NCBI GenBank assembly: GCA_002347725.1
Contig: DDXA01000004.1
Span: forward strand, 310,001 to 374,000
Length of the DNA: 64,000 nt
Reading direction: 5' to 3'
DNA from: Actinobacteria bacterium UBA2272
GTDB lineage: Bacteria; Actinomycetota; Coriobacteriia; Anaerosomatales; Anaerosomataceae
Positions 1 to 6,954 of the stretch are shown in pieces. The translations under genes and the position numbers were made by a program. Numbering within the stretch: position 1 is the stretch's first letter; every line of letters starts with the position of its first letter. The notes below the pieces were generated by a model, which made no database searches, was not told where the DNA came from, and saw nothing but the letters and a program-made list of their open reading frames with translations.

Positions 1-488
1 ACCGCATACCCGCCGAAGACGTTGACCGACTGCGGCGTGAGCCCGACGTGACCCATCACGGGCACGCCGGCGCCGACAAGGAACTCGACGAGCGGAGCGA
101 CGGCGGCGCCTCCCTCGATCTTGACCGCCGAGGCACCTGCCTCGGCAAGGAAGCGACCGGCATTGCGGAGCGCGTCTTCGGGACTCACCTGGTAGCTGAG
201 GAACGGCATATCCGCCACGACGAGCGCGCGGCTCGCACTGCGCGCAACAGCCGCGGTCGCACGCAGCATGTCATCCACGGTGACCGGCAGCGTGCTCTCG
301 TAGCCGAGAACCGTCATGCCGAGCGAGTCTCCCACGAGGATCACATCGACACCGGCCGCCTCGACCAGGCGCGCGCCCGGCGCATCGTAGGCGGTGACCA
401 TGACGACAGGCTCACCCGCAGCCTTCATGGCGGCCAGCGTGGTCGTGGTCACCCGCGCGCCTCCCCTTGTTGCCCGCGTGGCACTCAT
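1..488 (-). CDS. panB: 3-methyl-2-oxobutanoate hydroxymethyltransferase, 3' end cut by window edge
   Basis: Ketopantoate hydroxymethyltransferase makes ketopantoate from alpha-ketoisovalerate and methylene-tetrahydrofolate, the first committed step of pantothenate/CoA synthesis in the cytosol. Read on the minus strand from ATG 488, the protein contains the PanB stretch VMGHVGLTPQSVNVFGGY at the window edge, near residues 144-161. The Mg-binding and substrate motifs of the family sit in the part seen. About 162 of the usual 260-280 residues are present; the rest lies before base 1. GGAGGAG lies just upstream of the ATG. The gene is divergent from the AOR cassette, and its own folate cofactor pathway is encoded a few kb away. 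Confidence 0.93.
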   Translation of the reverse strand, partial: MSATRATRGGARVTTTTLAAMKAAGEPVVMVTAYDAPGARLVEAAGVDVILVGDSLGMTVLGYESTLPVTVDDMLRATAAVARSASRALVVADMPFLSYQVSPEDALRNAGRFLAEAGASAVKIEGGAAVAPLVEFLVGAGVPVMGHVGLTPQSVNVFGGYA

Positions 489-557
489 GATTGCTACTCC
501 TCCCCGGCGGTCCCGGCCTTCACATCAGGTCCAGGCTGCCTTCACGAACGGGCAACG

Positions 558-597
558 AGTATAGCATCGGCGCAACGTGCCACTCATCGGCGCAACG
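558..597. promoter_or_regulatory. intergenic panB/AOR control region with 20-bp-period direct repeat
   Basis: The 203-bp gap between panB and the AOR gene carries two identical 13-bp copies of CATCGGCGCAACG, at 565-577 and 585-597. They are exactly 20 bp apart, so both would lie on the same helix face. On the minus strand, TATACT preceded by TGC (558-563) is a good extended -10 for panB, and the repeats would lie in its -35 and upstream region. This suggests a regulator site, but no regulator is identified. Confidence 0.4.
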
Positions 598-691
598 GTC
601 GCGTAATCCCTCATCTGCATGGGCATATTCATTATCTGGACCCCAGTGAACGGTCCGCTTACTGTCCATGTCCGACGGAGGGAGGGTGCGT

Positions 692-2473
692 ATGCGTTCC
701 ATCATGCGCCTCAACATGTCGACCCTGTCCATCACCACCGAGCCGGTCCCGGATGCGTGGGCCCGCTACGGTGGTCGGGCGCTCACCGACGCGATCGTCT
801 TCGCCGAGGTCCCGCCCATGGCGGACCCGCTCGGCCCGGAGGCCAAGATCGTCTTCGCACCAGGACTGCTGGGCGGCACGTCGGCACCGAACGGCGGTCG
901 GCTCTCAGTCGGCGCGAAGAGTCCGCTCACCCGTGGCATCAAAGAGTCGAACGCGGGCGGCCAGGCCGCACACGCGCTTGCCAAGATAGGCATCGCCGCC
1001 CTGGTCGTCGAAGGGGTCGCCGCCGACGCCGACGCGCGGTACGTGCTTAAGATCAACGCCGACGGCTCTACCGAGATCGTGCGTGACGACAGCCTCGCCG
1101 GACTCGGCAACTACGCAACCAAAGACGCCGTCGACGCGACCATGGGCGACGTCAAGCGGTATGCGACGATCACCATCGGTCCGGCCGGCGAGATGGGCCT
1201 CAAGTCGGCAGCAGTCGCCATCAGCGATCCGGACGGCTACCCGAACCGCTTTGCGGGACGCGGCGGCCTCGGCGCTGTCATGGGCAGCAAGGGACTCAAG
1301 GCCGTTGTGATCGTCGACGAGGGCCTACCCTACCTTGCACACGCGGACAAAGATGCGTTCAACGCGGCAGTCAAGAAGTTCGCCAATGCACTGCGCGAGC
1401 ACGCCGTTACCGGTCAGGCGCTGCCGACGTACGGCACCAACGTCCTCGCCAACATCATCAACGAGGCCGGCGGGTATCCCACGCGCAACTTCTCCGAGGG
1501 ACGCTTCGAAGGTGTGGATCACATCAGCGGTGAGACGATGCGTGAGGTCACCGTCGAACGCGGCGGCAACGTGAAGCACGGGTGCCACACGGGGTGCGTC
1601 ATCCAGTGCTCGCGCTATTTCGTCGACAAGGACGGCCACTACAAGACCAAGGGCGTCGAGTACGAGAACGTCTGGTCGCTCGGTGCCGACTGCGGCATCG
1701 ACGACCTGGACGTGATCGCCGAGCTCGACCGTACGTGCAGCGACCTCGGGATCGACACCATCGAGGCCGGCGTGACGATCGCCGTCTACATGGACTCCGG
1801 CAAGCTCGCCTTCGGTGACGGCGCCGGGGCTCTCGCCCTACTCGAGGAGGTTCGCAAGGGCACCGACACGGGCCGCATGATCGGCAACGGCGCCGAGGCG
1901 ACCGGCCTTGCGCTCGGCGTGGAGCACATACCTGTGGTCAAGCACCAGGGTCTGCCGGCGTACGACCCGCGCCCGATCCAGGGTATCGGCGTCACGTACG
2001 CGACGAGCACCCAGGGCGCCGACCACACCGCCGGCTACTCGATCACCGCGAACGTGCTCGCCGTGGGCGGCTCCGTCGATCCGCTCAAGCCCGAGGGCCA
2101 GGCCGCGCTATCGCAGGGCCTCCAGATCGCGACCGGCATGCTCGACTCGCTCGGCTTCTGCATCTTCGTGGCGTTTGCTGTGCTCGACATCCCGGCGGCC
2201 TTCGAGGCCATCCACGAGATGGCCGAGGCGCACACGGGCCAGAAGTGGGACGCCGACGCGCTCATGCAGCTCGGCCGCGAGACGCTCACCATGGAGCGGC
2301 TGTACAACGAGTCGGCAGGCTTCACCGCCGCCGATGACCGGCTGCCCAAGTTCTTCTACGACGTCGCGCTCGCGCCGCACGACGCGGTCTTCACCGTGAC
2401 CGATGCGGAACTCGACAGCGTGCACGACTTCGTGGCCGAGACCGCGACCGCGATGGGAATCAGCAAGCCATAA
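692..2473 (+). CDS. aldehyde ferredoxin oxidoreductase (tungstopterin AOR family)
   Basis: AOR-family enzymes use a bis-tungstopterin (or Mo) centre and one [4Fe-4S] cluster to oxidise aldehydes or reduce acids with ferredoxin in the cytosol. The 593-residue protein has the N-terminal pterin-binding fold, with GGRLSVGAKSPLTRG near residue 70. The cluster ligands are Cys298-X3-Cys302-X3-Cys306 and a distal Cys490 in DSLGFC. The spacing CX3CX3C differs from the classic CX2CX3C and fits an AOR subfamily with the GCxxGCxxxCS motif. I chose ATG 692, not the in-frame ATG 668, because a GGAGGGAGGG ribosome site lies at 678-687. A MoaD-like and a ThiF-like gene follow, which suggests cofactor maturation in cis. 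The substrate is unknown. Confidence 0.92.
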   Translation: MRSIMRLNMSTLSITTEPVPDAWARYGGRALTDAIVFAEVPPMADPLGPEAKIVFAPGLLGGTSAPNGGRLSVGAKSPLTRGIKESNAGGQAAHALAKIGIAALVVEGVAADADARYVLKINADGSTEIVRDDSLAGLGNYATKDAVDATMGDVKRYATITIGPAGEMGLKSAAVAISDPDGYPNRFAGRGGLGAVMGSKGLKAVVIVDEGLPYLAHADKDAFNAAVKKFANALREHAVTGQALPTYGTNVLANIINEAGGYPTRNFSEGRFEGVDHISGETMREVTVERGGNVKHGCHTGCVIQCSRYFVDKDGHYKTKGVEYENVWSLGADCGIDDLDVIAELDRTCSDLGIDTIEAGVTIAVYMDSGKLAFGDGAGALALLEEVRKGTDTGRMIGNGAEATGLALGVEHIPVVKHQGLPAYDPRPIQGIGVTYATSTQGADHTAGYSITANVLAVGGSVDPLKPEGQAALSQGLQIATGMLDSLGFCIFVAFAVLDIPAAFEAIHEMAEAHTGQKWDADALMQLGRETLTMERLYNESAGFTAADDRLPKFFYDVALAPHDAVFTVTDAELDSVHDFVAETATAMGISKP

Positions 2474-2494
2474 GGAAGGGGAGGAGACCGGGGC

Positions 2495-2749
2495 GTGCAG
2501 ATAGAACTCGCGCTCTTCGCGCATCTGACATCGTACCTGCCCCCTGCGGGTGCGGACGACGGGCCCGGCTCCTCCCATGCACGGCCGATGGACCTGCCCG
2601 ACGGGACCACCGTCGGGCAGGTCATCGCGCGTTTAGACCTCCCTGTGGGGCCCCGGATCGTCTTCGTCAACGGGAGACACGCGCCCGACAGCCACTCGCT
2701 TGCAAATGGTGACAGGCTGGCGATCTTCCCCCCCGTCGCGGGAGGCTAG
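2495..2749 (+). CDS. MoaD/ThiS-family sulfur-carrier protein with C-terminal Gly-Gly
   Basis: This small beta-grasp protein of 84 residues starts at GTG 2495 behind GGGGAGGAG. It ends in PPVAGG, the diglycine tail that E1-like enzymes adenylate and thiolate in MoaD and ThiS. The stretch VFVNGRHAP and the final DRLAIFPPVAGG are typical of MoaD. Its place between an AOR and a ThiF-like gene suggests a pathway-specific sulfur carrier for the W/Mo-pterin dithiolene of the upstream AOR. That role is inferred, and thiamine or general molybdopterin use is possible. Confidence 0.88.
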   Translation: MQIELALFAHLTSYLPPAGADDGPGSSHARPMDLPDGTTVGQVIARLDLPVGPRIVFVNGRHAPDSHSLANGDRLAIFPPVAGG

Positions 2750-2750
2750 G

Positions 2751-3377
2751 ATGCCGTACCCCACGCATCCGGTGCCCGCGCCCGACGAGTACGCGGCGCT
2801 ACGCGCCAGACTCGGCAGCTCGCGCGTCGGCGTGATCGGTCTCGGCGGACTCGGCAGCAACGTCGCCTGGATGCTCGCGCGCGCCGGCGTCGGCACGCTC
2901 GTGCTCGCCGACCACGATGTCGTCGACGCGAGCAATCTAGAGCGGCAGTTCTACTTTGCCGACCAGGTGGGCCGGGAGAAGACGGCGGCGCTCACGGACA
3001 ATCTGCGCCGGATCACGGCGGAAATCAGACTCGAGTGCTTCCAGGCCCACATCGACCAGTCCAACATCAGCCGCATCTTCGAGGGTGTCGACGTGCTCGT
3101 GGAGGCGGTGGACTCGGCGGGCGACAAAGCGATGATCGTCGCTGCAGCCTCCGAGCAACTCCCCGGTGTCCCTATCGTGGCGGCGTCGGGAATCGCCGGT
3201 TACGGCTCACCGAACGACATCATCACCCGCCACCTCATGGGCGACGTCTGGATGGTGGGTGATCTGGTGAGCGAGGTCTCCGCCGAGCACCCGCTGTTCG
3301 CGAGCCGGGTGGCGATAGCGGCGGGTCACCAGGCGCACATGACCGTGCGCCTGCTTCTCGGCTACCCGCAGGCGTAG
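2751..3377 (+). CDS. ThiF/MoeB/HesA-family adenylyltransferase (E1-like)
   Basis: The protein is 208 residues. It has the Rossmann nucleotide-binding loop GLGGLGSNVA (near residue 28), the D-x-D-x-V-x-x-SNLxRQ motif (DHDVVDASNLERQFYF, near residue 52) and the DSAGDK segment near 122. These are signatures of enzymes that adenylate the C-terminal glycine of MoaD/ThiS partners. It is a short ThiF-type form without the CXXC zinc pairs or rhodanese domain of long MoeB proteins. The start ATG 2751 follows a GGAGG that overlaps the stop of the MoaD-like gene, so the two are translationally coupled. The likely partner is the Gly-Gly protein directly upstream. Confidence 0.88.
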   Translation: MPYPTHPVPAPDEYAALRARLGSSRVGVIGLGGLGSNVAWMLARAGVGTLVLADHDVVDASNLERQFYFADQVGREKTAALTDNLRRITAEIRLECFQAHIDQSNISRIFEGVDVLVEAVDSAGDKAMIVAAASEQLPGVPIVAASGIAGYGSPNDIITRHLMGDVWMVGDLVSEVSAEHPLFASRVAIAAGHQAHMTVRLLLGYPQA

Positions 3378-3680
3378 CTAGCCGTCCCACGGCTCCTTCG
3401 CGCCGACGCTGTACAGGCCGAGCGCGAACCGGTGCGGCCCCGGCGTCCCCTTGGGAACGAACGCGACACGGTCTCCCGGCATGAGCACGTGCGACGGACC
3501 GCAGACCTTGCCGTTGCAGAAGACGCCCTCGATCAGATCGAGCGGCAGCTCAAGCGAGCGGGCAAGGTCACGGGCGACGATGCCCTCCTCGGGCACCTCG
3601 ACGACCTGTGAACCGGTCAAGCCGCAGCTCTCGCGATGAGCGTGCAGCAGCCCGAAGAACCGGACCTCCATGTCAGCCAC
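3378..3680 (-). CDS. MoaD/ThiS-like small beta-grasp protein, no Gly-Gly tail
   Basis: This 100-residue protein starts MEVRFFGLLHAHRESCGL after a GTG-coded VAD. It continues with a beta-grasp pattern (VFCNGKVCG, MPGDRVAFVPKGTPG) close to MoaD. Unlike the other copy in this window it has no terminal diglycine; its tail runs about 17 residues past the last strand. GTG 3680 is preferred because GGGGAGG lies 6 nt upstream, while ATG 3671 lies too far from it. It is the last gene of the folate operon, one base after the folK stop, and ends tail to tail with the ThiF-like gene with no spacer. It may be a structural, ubiquitin-like MoaD relative and not a sulfur carrier. Confidence 0.72.
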   Translation of the reverse strand: MADMEVRFFGLLHAHRESCGLTGSQVVEVPEEGIVARDLARSLELPLDLIEGVFCNGKVCGPSHVLMPGDRVAFVPKGTPGPHRFALGLYSVGAKEPWDG

Positions 3681-3681
3681 G

Positions 3682-4506
3682 TCAGACCTCCCCGTCGTCG
3701 ATGATCCGGCCCGCGCGAGCCTCGAGTAGCATCCTTCGCGCGCCTTCCGCGAACGCGACCGGCACGAGCAGCCGGTACGTACGCGGCAACGACCAGGGAC
3801 TGTACTCCTCGGCCGGCGGCATCGGATCCCAGGCGATCGGTATACCTTCCTGCTCGAGCACGGCAGCATCGAACATCAGCCGCATCGCGAAAGACGTCCC
3901 CCACTGCGCACCGAACTGCGCCGAGGAGACCTCCTCCCAGCCGGCGGCCTCGCCCACGCCCGCCTCCGGGCGTCCCGCGGTCACCCAGCCGCCCGGCGGC
4001 GGCGAGATCATCTCGAAGCCGGGCACGGCCCCCAGCGAACCGGTGATGCGGCCCTGCGTCGCGCGGTCGCGGGTGACGCTCGTTCCGTCGGGCCAGTGCG
4101 CGTCGGGCGCGATCTCGAGCAGCGGCGTCACGGCGAAGTCGCGCTCGGCGAGGCGAGGGTGCGGGATGATGAGCTCCGGCGTCTCCCACTCATCGTCGTC
4201 GAGCAGCAGGATGTCCAGGTCGATGACGCGCGGTCCGTACCGCGGCCCGCCGGTCCGACCGAGTGCGACCTCGATGTCCTTGACCGCCTCAAGGAGGCGG
4301 TCCGCCTCCATGCCGGTGCTCACGCGAGCGACGGCGTTTGCGAAAGCCGGTTGCTCGGTCATGCCCCACGGCTCGGACTCCACGACGCGTGAGACCGTGA
4401 CCACGTTCGTGCTCTCGAGGGCGTCGAGCGCCTCGAGCGCTGCGCGCAGGTTGCCGAGACGGTCTCCCACGTTGCTGCCGAGGCCGATGTAGGCGTCCTT
4501 GATCAT
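3682..4506 (-). CDS. folK: HPPK (FolK) with additional C-terminal domain
   Basis: 6-hydroxymethyl-7,8-dihydropterin pyrophosphokinase transfers pyrophosphate from ATP to the pterin before dihydropteroate synthesis. The first ~150 residues are a normal HPPK: YIGLGSNVGDR at the N-terminus, the GGPRYGPRVIDLDILL signature (R-x-x-D-x-D), and IIPHPRLAERDFAVTPL. Another ~115 residues follow that HPPKs lack. The second half of that tail, with AVLEQEGIPIAWDP and LLVPVAFAEGARRMLLEA, resembles the DUF2007-type fold (two strands around a helix). The protein is 274 residues, against ~160 usual. ATG 4506 overlaps the folP stop (ATGA). The function of the extra domain is unknown. Confidence 0.88.
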   Translation of the reverse strand: MIKDAYIGLGSNVGDRLGNLRAALEALDALESTNVVTVSRVVESEPWGMTEQPAFANAVARVSTGMEADRLLEAVKDIEVALGRTGGPRYGPRVIDLDILLLDDDEWETPELIIPHPRLAERDFAVTPLLEIAPDAHWPDGTSVTRDRATQGRITGSLGAVPGFEMISPPPGGWVTAGRPEAGVGEAAGWEEVSSAQFGAQWGTSFAMRLMFDAAVLEQEGIPIAWDPMPPAEEYSPWSLPRTYRLLVPVAFAEGARRMLLEARAGRIIDDGEV

Positions 4507-5354
4507 CGATCGGCCCAACTGACCGCGTCGATGACGGCGAGTGCCGCGACGGTCTCGCGTACATCGTGCACGCGCAGCACGTGGGCTCCGCGACTGGCCG
4601 ACCAGATCGCCGCCGCGACGCTGCCGGCAAGACGCCTGTCCGGCTCGGACTCCCCGGTGACATCGCCGATGAACCGCTTGCGGGATGCGCCCACGACGAT
4701 CGGGTAACCGGTCTGGACGAAAGCGTCGAGACCACGAAGCAGGGCCAGGTTGTGCTGCGTCGTCTTGCCGAAGCCGATGCCCGGGTCGAGCGCGACCCGC
4801 TCGCGCGCGATACCGGCCTCCTCAAGTTCCCGAGCACGCGCGAGGAGGTAGTCACGCACCTCGACCACGACATCGTCGTAGTGAGGCTCGTCCTGCATCG
4901 TCTGCGGCTCGCCGAGCATGTGCATCACGACAAGCCCCGCGTCGCAGGCGGCCGCAACGCCGACCATCGCGGGGTCACGGAAGCCGGATACGTCGTTTAC
5001 GATGCTCGCTCCCGCATCGACACACACGCGTGCGATGACCGCGTGTCGCGTGTCGATCGACACGGGTACGTCAAACTCACCCCCAAGCGCTTCGACGACC
5101 GGCAGCACCCGCGCGAGTTCTTCTTCGGAAGAGACGGGCGGCGCGCCGGGACGCGTGGACTCCCCCCCGACATCGACGATTCCGGCGCCGGCGGCGGTCA
5201 TCTCACGGGCACGGGATACCGCAGCGTCGGGGTCGATGAACCGACCGCCGTCGGAGAATGAGTCCGGTGTGACGTTCAGGATGCCCATCACCACGGGCCG
5301 ACCCACCGGAAGCGTGAACCGGCCGCAGCGCCAGCGTGTGGCGGGCGCGCTCAT
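4503..5354 (-). CDS. folP: dihydropteroate synthase
   Basis: DHPS condenses dihydropterin pyrophosphate with p-aminobenzoate; it is the sulfonamide target. The 283 residues hold both family signatures: GILNVTPDSFSDGG near residue 24 and VGGESTRPGA near 61. They also include the D-x-G-I-G-F-GK pterin loop (DPGIGFGKT) and VGASRKRFIG near 222. It lies 7 nt after folE and overlaps folK by 4 nt, so folE-folP-folK-moaD-like form one operon. No folB (dihydroneopterin aldolase) lies between them, unlike many actinobacterial folate clusters. Confidence 0.97.
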   Translation of the reverse strand: MSAPATRWRCGRFTLPVGRPVVMGILNVTPDSFSDGGRFIDPDAAVSRAREMTAAGAGIVDVGGESTRPGAPPVSSEEELARVLPVVEALGGEFDVPVSIDTRHAVIARVCVDAGASIVNDVSGFRDPAMVGVAAACDAGLVVMHMLGEPQTMQDEPHYDDVVVEVRDYLLARARELEEAGIARERVALDPGIGFGKTTQHNLALLRGLDAFVQTGYPIVVGASRKRFIGDVTGESEPDRRLAGSVAAAIWSASRGAHVLRVHDVRETVAALAVIDAVSWADR

Positions 5355-5361
5355 CGGCGGA

Positions 5362-5928
5362 CTACCGTTCGCCCTTGATGAGGCTCATGGCCTCGGCACG
5401 CGTGGCCGCATTGCGCTCGAAGATGCCGCGCACGGCCGAGGTGGTCGTGACCGCGCCGGGCTTCTGGACGCCGCGCATGGACATGCACAGATGCTCGGCC
5501 TCGATGACGACGAGCACACCGGTGGGATCGAGGTGCTCCACGAGCGTGTCGGCTATCTGCGACGTCAGACGCTCCTGCACCTGCGGGCGCTTGGCGAAGA
5601 GGTCGACCACCCGCGCGATCTTGGACAGACCGCAGATACGACCGTGCTTGCCGGGGATGTAGGCCACGTGCGCGCGGCCGAGGAACGGCAGCAGGTGATG
5701 CTCGCACACCGAGTACAGCGGGATGTCGCGAATGAGCACCATCTCCTGATGGCCCTCGTTGAACGTGACGCAGAAGTGCTCGGCGGGGTCACGGCCAAGC
5801 CCGGCGAAGATCTCCGCGTACATGTCCGCTACGCGACGCGGCGTATCCAGCAGCCCCTCGCGTGACGGGTCCTCGCCAACACCCTCGAGGATGAGACGAA
5901 CACCCTGCTCGATCTTCTCGCGATCCAT
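5362..5928 (-). CDS. folE: GTP cyclohydrolase I
   Basis: FolE converts GTP to dihydroneopterin triphosphate, the first folate step. The protein has 188 residues, the normal length. It contains VCEHHLLPF (zinc Cys and His), the YIPGKHGRICGLSKIAR block and AEHLCMSMRG with the third zinc ligand. The reading frame is open much further upstream, but ATG 5928 is chosen because GGGAG lies 6 nt before it and homology begins here. It is the first gene of the folate operon and reads away from the Tad operon end. Confidence 0.97.
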   Translation of the reverse strand: MDREKIEQGVRLILEGVGEDPSREGLLDTPRRVADMYAEIFAGLGRDPAEHFCVTFNEGHQEMVLIRDIPLYSVCEHHLLPFLGRAHVAYIPGKHGRICGLSKIARVVDLFAKRPQVQERLTSQIADTLVEHLDPTGVLVVIEAEHLCMSMRGVQKPGAVTTTSAVRGIFERNAATRAEAMSLIKGER

Positions 5929-6023
5929 GTGTGGCTCCCGGGGCGTGGTCGATGGCGATACCAGGGATTCTACCCCAGCGCCCTCCACCCTCCCCGCCGG
6001 GACGCGGTGACCGAGGCGTGTGC

Positions 6024-6953
6024 TCAGTCGATGATGCCGAAGGCGCGCCCGATGGTCACGAGCGCCGGGCCAAGGATGACGATGAGCGTCGCGGGAAGAA
6101 TGCACAGCACCAACGGGAAGACGATCTTGACCGGCGCCTTCTGGGCGGCCTCCTCGGCGTACTGGCGACGCTTGGTGCGCATCTCCTTCGCCTGGGCCCT
6201 CAGCACCTTCGAGACGCTGATGCCGAACACGTCGGCCTGGACCATCGATGTCGTGAAAGTGGCGACCTCGGGCACGTCCGTCCTGTCCGAAAGATGCCGG
6301 AACGCTTTGGCGCGGGGGATACCCGCCTGGACCTCCTGGAGCATGTGCGCAAACTCCTCTGCGAGCGGACCGCTGCTGTTGGCGACGAGTTTGGCCACCG
6401 CACCATCGAATCCCAGGCCCGCCTCCACGCTGATGGTCAGCATGTCGAGCATATCCGGGAGCGCGCGACGGATGGCGAGCTTGCGCGCCGACTCCTTGCC
6501 GCGGAGCCAGACGTCCGGCACGAAGAAGCCGACCGCCGCCGCAAGCGTCGCCAACAAGCCGGCACCGGACAGTCCGCCGGAGAAGAGCAGGATCACTACG
6601 GTGCAGGTGAAGCCGGCGGCGAACGCGCACAGCACCTTGAGCGTCAGCAGTCCCTCGACCGCCAGTCCGCGCGGATGACCGGCGCGAACGAGCCGCGCGC
6701 GCAAACCGTCGACGTAGACCGATGGGCTCACATGGCGCACGACCCCGGCAAGCGCATCAGCGACCGGGCTCAGGACGCGATCCCGGAACGGCTGCAGCAG
6801 CGGTTCGACCACGGTCGCCTGCTCGGCCTCGTACGCGGTCAGTCCGGCCAGCCTCCGGCTCACACCCCGTTCCTCGCGCACCACGAATCCCAGGAGCGAG
6901 TACACGAGCAGCGCGGCGGCACACCCGGCTACGATGATCGAGAGGGCGCCCAC
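6024..6953 (-). CDS. tadC: TadC-like type II secretion F-domain inner-membrane platform protein
   Basis: The protein has 309 residues. Membrane segments lie near 3-22, 100-145 and 275-305, around a T2SSF domain (LPDMLDMLTISVEAGLGFDGAV and DRTDVPEVATFTTSM). TadC pairs with TadB to form the membrane platform on which the pilus ATPase assembles Flp fibres. The GTG start at 6953 has GGAGGT upstream. It begins one base after the tadB stop and is the last gene of the Tad operon. Confidence 0.9.
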   Translation of the reverse strand: MGALSIIVAGCAAALLVYSLLGFVVREERGVSRRLAGLTAYEAEQATVVEPLLQPFRDRVLSPVADALAGVVRHVSPSVYVDGLRARLVRAGHPRGLAVEGLLTLKVLCAFAAGFTCTVVILLFSGGLSGAGLLATLAAAVGFFVPDVWLRGKESARKLAIRRALPDMLDMLTISVEAGLGFDGAVAKLVANSSGPLAEEFAHMLQEVQAGIPRAKAFRHLSDRTDVPEVATFTTSMVQADVFGISVSKVLRAQAKEMRTKRRQYAEEAAQKAPVKIVFPLVLCILPATLIVILGPALVTIGRAFGIID

Positions 6954-6954
6954 A

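Noticed and set aside
5929..6630. Upstream extension of the folE frame
   Set aside because: It would cover tadC; the extension has no homology and FolE is full length from 5928.
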